DNA of 64,000 nt from Manduca sexta (Eukaryota; Arthropoda; Insecta; Lepidoptera; Sphingidae): assembly GCF_014839805.1 (NCBI RefSeq), contig NC_051140.1:7213826-7277825 (forward strand), given 5' to 3'. The notes under the pieces are model-generated. The model saw only the letters and a list, made by a program, of their open reading frames with translations. It was not told where the DNA came from and made no database searches. Shown here piece by piece: positions 59,464 through 64,000 of the stretch. Every line of letters starts with the position of its first letter. Within the stretch, counting starts at the first letter, position 1. A program made the position numbers and the translations under genes.

Positions 59464-62400
59464 CTGTAAAAACAATAAAATATTTTTATTTATTTCCTCA
59501 CATGACTTCAAGAATTTGCAGTTTTAATGGGAGCTCTAACTTTTTAGGGAGTTTTGGAACAATTTCCAATTGGTGCATTTTGTTTTTTTTCCCTAATGTT
59601 TCGAATTGGTATAATAATCAAAATGGGTGTGAAATTAGTGTCTCATATTGGGGTTCGAGATTCCGTTATTTGATATGTAATTCGTCCCCCCCAGGTACAT
59701 ATTGTTAGTAAAATGTGTAGTTTACTAGTAAGCACTTCGGCTTACAGCGCCGTTTAGTATGTTGCATATTCACTAACTAAGGAATGGGCTAAGACAACCA
59801 CCAATATCTAGTATTATTTACTTTTCCCAGCCTCGTTTAACGTAACTCTGGTGGAACATGGCTCATGAAATTGGTTTGATACCTGGGCTATGCATCCCCG
59901 TGCATTAGTGGAAATACTTTTTCGAGCCTGGTTGAGACTGCAACACTAATGCACCGTACACTCAAAGTACACTCTAAGTGTCTATGAATGTCATAATAAG
60001 GGATACTCGTATTGAAACATAGACATGCAATGTATACAGTGATTATACGGTATATAGTGCCGTAGTCTAAACCAGGCTTTAGTGTAGTCAGTTATAAAAT
60101 ACGTTACCCGTAGGCACAGCGTCGAGCACGAGGTCTGGGCGAGTGGCGGCGCGCTCGCAGTTGTCGGGCGAGCGCTCCAGCCGCAGCGAGCGGCGCGCGT
60201 CGCGCGACACGAAGCAATGTCGCCGCGCCGCAGCACTGTCGCGCCGCAGCGGTGTCGTCACCACGAACGACGCGCCATCCTCGTACCACCCACCGTGGCA
60301 TGTGTATGCTGCACGAATACATTAACACATGATTTCATCTAAAAAGAGTAAAGTAGAGTCGCAGGTACAGGGGGAATCACTCGCGAAGTATAAGTATATC
60401 GGTTTGATAGGACCCGAGCCTATCGCCTTATCAAGCAATGTCAATAGCGCAACATTTAGCAGTTGCAGCTGCGAGTTGCAGAGTCGATTTTTTACATTTT
60501 GACATTCAGCCCGACGTTTAAATGTTTATGCGTAATGACTCTACCAAAAAGCAATGGGTAATTTGGGGCTTGAGGAGAATATTAAGTAGTTTTCGTATAG
60601 TTCTGGCTTCTCGCCAAATGTCTGCTATGGACCATAAAATACACGTCCTTATAGCTTCACGTTATAATGGACACAAGGATCAAAATAGCTTCTGTATACA
60701 ATAGACAACTCACCTGTAACAATCTCCTTATTGCCACAAGTTGAGTAGAATTCCATATTCTTAGGTGAGTTGCAGCCGACCTCGAGCCTGTTGTAGCCGT
60801 TGACCATACAGCTCACCTCCTCCACCTGCCTCCGACTCCTCAACATGGGAGCGCTCGACATGTTCCCTACGCTAAAGTTAAACAGCCTACTTCCATTAAC
60901 CCTACGATTATGTTCCAAAATTGTCTTCTCCCGTTTCGTTCTGTTTCGCTCTGATTTGACGCTTCGTCTGTGCCGATTGTTCTGTATTATGTATTTCCCA
61001 GAATATGGACAATCTTTCGATTCTGGGTTGCTAGCTGAAATGAGAAAGGCATATTTTGAAAATGTATGCAGAAAATTGCTCGTTGTTGTCGTTATACATC
61101 CAGACTAGCCGTATTTATTTCAACGTGTGTTAACATGGGCGGTGTGTTTAGTCTGTAGACGCCCTTATTTTAAGTAGTAGTAATATTGACACGAATAAAG
61201 TCACTACCCACTTTATCCATGCTACATTTGGTGACCTTAAAGTAATTTCCCTCATTTGGACGGTTTTGTTTTAACTCGTGATACACTATCAATATGTCCG
61301 CGGCATTTACCGACTAAAGTGACGTAAGGCGCGGTGACGGCGTCGAAGTGGTGCGGCGAGCACGCGTCGTCCGGCTTGGAGGTAGGCGTGCCGCGCTGCA
61401 GCTCCGCGATGTACGTGTCGCGCCGGTACAGCACCACGCACACGTAGCGGGACGCGCTGCATACCAATGGGTTATTTTAAAGGTGGAGAAATATAATATG
61501 GTCATTGGAGGTTCTGTAGGTAAAGTTATTATTTTTTGTAGAGCGTGATGACAGGTAAAGAAATGGGGTACGTGTATATTCATGTTGTTAATTTGAGAGT
61601 AGTTGTACTGAACTATTGATTTAAGTTGTCTTGTTGGTCAGGTTTGGAGAACGGTACTTTTCTTTTCATATTAGTTATGTGCTTAAATTATTACAAAACT
61701 CTATAGCGACTCGAAAATTGCGTTTGTAATCACAGGTAAGGGTAATGAATGGCTCAAAAGAAAATTATGTGTGATTGAATCTAAAACAATCTAGCGGGGG
61801 TCAGCCATGTTCTTTGCTGAAATAATTATTTTAGTATTTTCGTGTGGCAGTCTGGCAAGTCCAAATTCCTACATATAAACCTCTCAAACTCACCAATGAT
61901 GTTGCCAATGCGCAACCAAGGCGACGGAGTTACCACTCGGCGAGCTGGCCTTGACATTGACGCAGTAGACCTTGATGTCAGCGCCGGTCTGGTTGGTGAT
62001 GCGCAGGGTCGCGTTCCGCTGGTAGAACGTATAGTTGCTGCTGAAGTCCAGCGTGTGCCACGTGTGGGAGAACGTCATCCATGACGGGAATTGGCAGTTG
62101 AATCGGACTGATACTGAAAAGAATAAAGAAAAGCAACTCAATAAAGATCAGATTCATAAATATTATAGAGTAGATATGTATGTAGGTACATATTTCTATA
62201 GACAAAGTTCCAGCAAATACACTTTGTAATTTCATACATTAGGTTAGAGTTAGGCTGTATATATTACTATATATAATACTTTGATCTTATTTGGCCGACC
62301 TTATCGTGGTATTATCACTCAAAAATGACACTTTCGTGTGGTCAGTGATATTATTGTCACCTTCTCCTCGCCATCTTTGTTTACTTTCTTTAAAGCTTAG

Positions 62401-63198
62401 CTGTGGCATTATTGACATCCATGATGACGGTAAATATCTATTATCAGGTGGATCTTCAACTAGCTTGCTTTTGGACGTAATAAAAAAAGAGTTTGGCAAC
62501 ACAAATATTATTCCTTAAGTATTTTTAAGCGATGGTAATTCACCATCAGTTGACCGAATTACTGGTGTATTTATTAACAATGAAGTGCCTCGTACCTCGT
62601 TTAAGAGCCATGGTTCTCGACCCTTCGGTGGCGCTGGACAGACCGTTGCAAGTAGCGTCTCCTGACTGAGCCACTCTGTATTCCACATCACCAGTAGAAC
62701 TTGGATCTTCTTTGATGCCAGTGGACGCTGTAAAGATGCAGAAAGATGTTTTTAAATTCAGTAAATATCGCCATTTAGCACATTTAAAATTTTAATGCTT
62801 TTACGAATAAAAGAATACGTTCTGTTTTGTAATGTGACTACGTGTTTATTTAATTTTATCAATTGAAGTTTCTATGCTGCTAAAGAGTTACAAATAGTTC
62901 AATTCAGTATGGAGAGCATAAATATTTAATGTATAATACTGCTATCTGATTAGTATACTAATAAACTCTTATTTGTAAGATTTCTTGTAACGGGTTTTTG
63001 TTTGCTACACCTTTTGATAAAATTATACAAATTATTACTATGTATCGTAGAGTACAGTCTTACCAATACCATTTGTCTTCTCGTAGACGAAACACCGGTA
63101 TCGGTCCTCGTTGCTGGTGGCGTGGTTGTGGTGCAGCTTCCCCACCAGGTATCTGAGGCTGCCCTCCTTCCACGTCGCGAGGCATTCCAGCTCCTCCA
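59363..63198 (-). CDS. Secreted/anchored cysteine-rich protein, last seven coding exons (5' end outside window)
   Basis: Spliced gene with exons 63064-63198, 62596-62727, 61894-62113, 61311-61456, 60714-60866, 60108-60308 and 59363-59463. All introns are GT..AG; their phases, starting with the one entering the first exon here, are 1,1,1,2,1,1,1. Joined, they give 1,088 nt that read without a stop to TGA, 362 residues including the first split codon. Introns are 336-644 bp. The product is rich in Cys and in N-glycosylation sequons (NYT 116, NAT 123, NQT 130, NMS 213). It has repeated ectodomain motifs such as ATWKEG, RCFVYEK, ATCNGL, CHGGWYEDG and RRHCFVSR, and ends in a hydrophobic tail (~344-361), so it is probably secreted or GPI/membrane-anchored. 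The pattern recalls the arthropod family carrying DUF7042-DUF7045 domains; this is from memory and was not searched. Function is unknown. Start and signal peptide lie right of the window. Confidence 0.82.
59464..60107 (-). other. Last intron of the cysteine-rich gene, with inverted repeat
   Basis: A 644-bp intron. It contains an 11-bp perfect inverted repeat (GTGCATTAGTG at 59,900-59,910 and its complement at 59,944-59,954) and a plus-strand open frame at 59,502-59,708 that I regard as chance. A TTTGATACCTGGGC box-B-like stretch suggests SINE-derived sequence. Confidence 0.5.
60108..60308 (-). CDS. Cysteine-rich protein gene, exon 6 of 7
   Basis: The exon has 201 nt and is phase 1-1, with acceptor CGTGCAG and a weak donor GTAACG. 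It encodes YTCHGGWYEDGASFVVTTPL, then ARRHCFVSRDARRSLRL and DNCERAATRPDLV. It is very GC-rich, with arginine codons almost all CGN, in contrast to the AT-rich introns on both sides. It is the best family marker in this gene. Confidence 0.83.
60309..60713 (-). other. Intron with SINE-like scrap
   Basis: A 405-bp intron. TTTGATAGGACCCGAGCCTATCGCC near 60,395-60,422 resembles the CGAGCCTATTGCC block of SINE family B. Nothing else seen. Confidence 0.4.
60714..60866 (-). CDS. Cysteine-rich protein gene, exon 5 of 7
   Basis: The exon has 153 nt and is phase 1-1. The acceptor is GCGTAG; the AG six bases earlier would give an in-frame TAG, so the second AG is used. The donor is GTGAGT. It encodes NMSSAPMLRSRRQVEEVSC, then NGYNRLEVGC and YSTCGNKEIVT. 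It holds a sequon at its first codon and three Cys. Confidence 0.82.
61311..61456 (-). CDS. Cysteine-rich protein gene, exon 4 of 7
   Basis: The exon has 146 nt, with acceptor GTATGCAG and donor GTAAAT. It enters in phase 2 and leaves in phase 1. It encodes ASRYVCVVLYRRDTYIAELQ, then DDACSPHHFDAVTAPYVTLV. GC content is far above that of the flanking introns. The VCVVLYRRD core looks like a conserved beta-strand motif of the family. Confidence 0.82.
61894..62113 (-). CDS. Cysteine-rich protein gene, exon 3 of 7
   Basis: The exon has 220 nt, with acceptor TTCTTTTCAG and donor GTGAGT. It enters in phase 1 and leaves in phase 2. It encodes RFNCQFPSWMTF, HTWHTLDF and three sequons in 15 residues (NYT, NAT, NQT), then CVNVKASSPSG. 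The last two bases, TG, join the first base of the next exon to make a Cys codon. An earlier weak GTAACT inside the exon was considered as donor and rejected because it breaks the phase. Confidence 0.8.
62596..62727 (-). CDS. Cysteine-rich protein gene, exon 2 of 7
   Basis: The exon has 132 nt, with acceptor CTTTACAG and donor GTACGA, and is symmetric phase 1-1. It encodes a linker followed by EYRVAQSGDATCNGLSS and TEGSRTMALKR. The DATCNGL..EGSRTM segment is the most family-like part of the exon. Confidence 0.82.
63064..63198 (-). CDS. Cysteine-rich protein gene, exon 1 of 7 in window
   Basis: The exon has 135 nt, entered after TTTCAAG (phase 1) and left at ATTG followed by GTAAGA (phase 1). 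It encodes EELECLATWKEG through RYRCFVYEKTNGI. The preceding exon lies outside the window, because I see no good phase-1 donor with an open frame between here and 64,000. The paired Cys and the FVYEK motif mark an ectodomain module boundary. Confidence 0.82.
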
Positions 63199-64000
63199 CT
63201 TGAAATATATTATAAGGGTTTAGTGGCTTGGATTTTAATGAAAAGGTAAGAATGGATAGTTGTGTTTATAATAAATATAAGTTCGTATGATGCCATTTTT
63301 ACATGCCTTATGCATGTTGTAAAATTTATTTAGCTTAGTTTGTATGACCAGCGGGTACGTGACGTTAATTTATTTTGGATCCAATGGTAAAAAAATCATG
63401 TTAGAATACTCGTACACATACAATATCACTGGAAATACGTACAACGGCCCGATCGTCAACGAGCTAAGTGCATAAAAGGAGGCCCTTAAGTCAACTTAAC
63501 AACGTTAGGTAAAACCAATTAAGACTAAGATTTACGATCGTGCTTCACTTATTATTTCTTTGTTCTAAAACCCTTACTAACATTCCTTATAACTCCTATA
63601 TACACATGTCTCTGACGTAGCTTAAGCTTTTGTACACAAACTCTATAAATTACGCCTAATAACTTAGCATACCGCACAATACCTATTTATGCAGCCAGTA
63701 GTCTGAAAAGATAATTTCCGAGATTTATATCTAAGAATAGAAGCTATGGCACACAGCACAGACGTCCGCGCCGAGACAATCGTCTACAAATAAAAGTTCT
63801 GAGATACCGCCCGCCGGCTAAAGGCGAAGCGCTATGGAAATGGCCTGCCCTTTATAAAGAAATGTTACTTGTTTCTTTCCTCGATAAAAATGAAGGATTT
63901 GTTTTCTTTTTGGCAAAGACGGAAGCGCCCGGCTGTCTGTGGAAAGACTTGATAAAGATTGTACAATGGTGGACGTACGAAGTTAGGTTTAGTAAAGCAA
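63199..64000. other. Intron or upstream region of the cysteine-rich gene; no exon seen
   Basis: The intron preceding the first exon in the window starts here. I looked on the minus strand for a phase-1 donor with an open frame and saw none, so the 5' exons and signal peptide lie beyond 64,000. A CpG-richer stretch at 63,760-63,850 is unassigned. Confidence 0.45.

Noticed and set aside
60143..60328. Frames rich in Arg and Ala on both strands
   Set aside because: Alternative-frame readings of the GC-rich sixth exon; the correct frame is set by splice phase and Cys pattern.
61348..61583. Arg-rich frames on both strands
   Set aside because: Shadows of exon 4 of the cysteine-rich gene.
61842..62229. 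Several frames across 61.8-62.2 kb
   Set aside because: Only the minus frame joining phase-1 acceptor 62,113 to donor 61,894 fits the neighbouring exons; the others are shadows.

Overview
This window looks like nuclear DNA from a moth or butterfly (Lepidoptera). It is AT-rich and gene-poor, with small GC-rich exons bounded by GT..AG introns. It carries tRNA-derived SINE remnants, Helitron-like ends and MITEs of kinds I recall from lepidopteran genomes. There are no operons, ribosome binding sites or prokaryotic features. The order assignment rests on repeat style and on two recognisable insect genes read by eye; no database was searched.

Layout. Positions 1 to about 52,600 hold no gene I can name. 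This stretch is AT-rich DNA with scattered repeat remnants, a few GC-rich patches and three short open frames that could be isolated exons (12,575-12,730, 22,952-23,239, 35,363-35,521). At 52,604-52,972 on the minus strand is the first coding exon of a TESK-type dual-specificity kinase (Drosophila center divider). It ends in a clean donor just after the glycine-rich loop. I cannot find the rest of the kinase to the left, so its first coding intron may exceed 50 kb, or later exons were missed. The 2.5 kb directly inside that intron is almost free of CpG, unlike its surroundings.

Positions 53,000-59,300 are mostly non-coding and include a 216-bp hAT-type MITE with intact 8-bp target duplications. 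From 59,363 to 63,198 on the minus strand lie the last seven coding exons of a secreted or membrane-anchored cysteine-rich protein. All splice phases agree, giving 362 in-frame residues that end in a hydrophobic tail. Its 5' exons lie beyond the right edge.

The two recognised genes are both on the minus strand, and I see no functional link between them. I found no novel multi-gene system. The points most worth checking are the CpG-depleted block, the orphan exon-like frames, the perfect 38-bp palindrome and the TE copies with intact boundaries.
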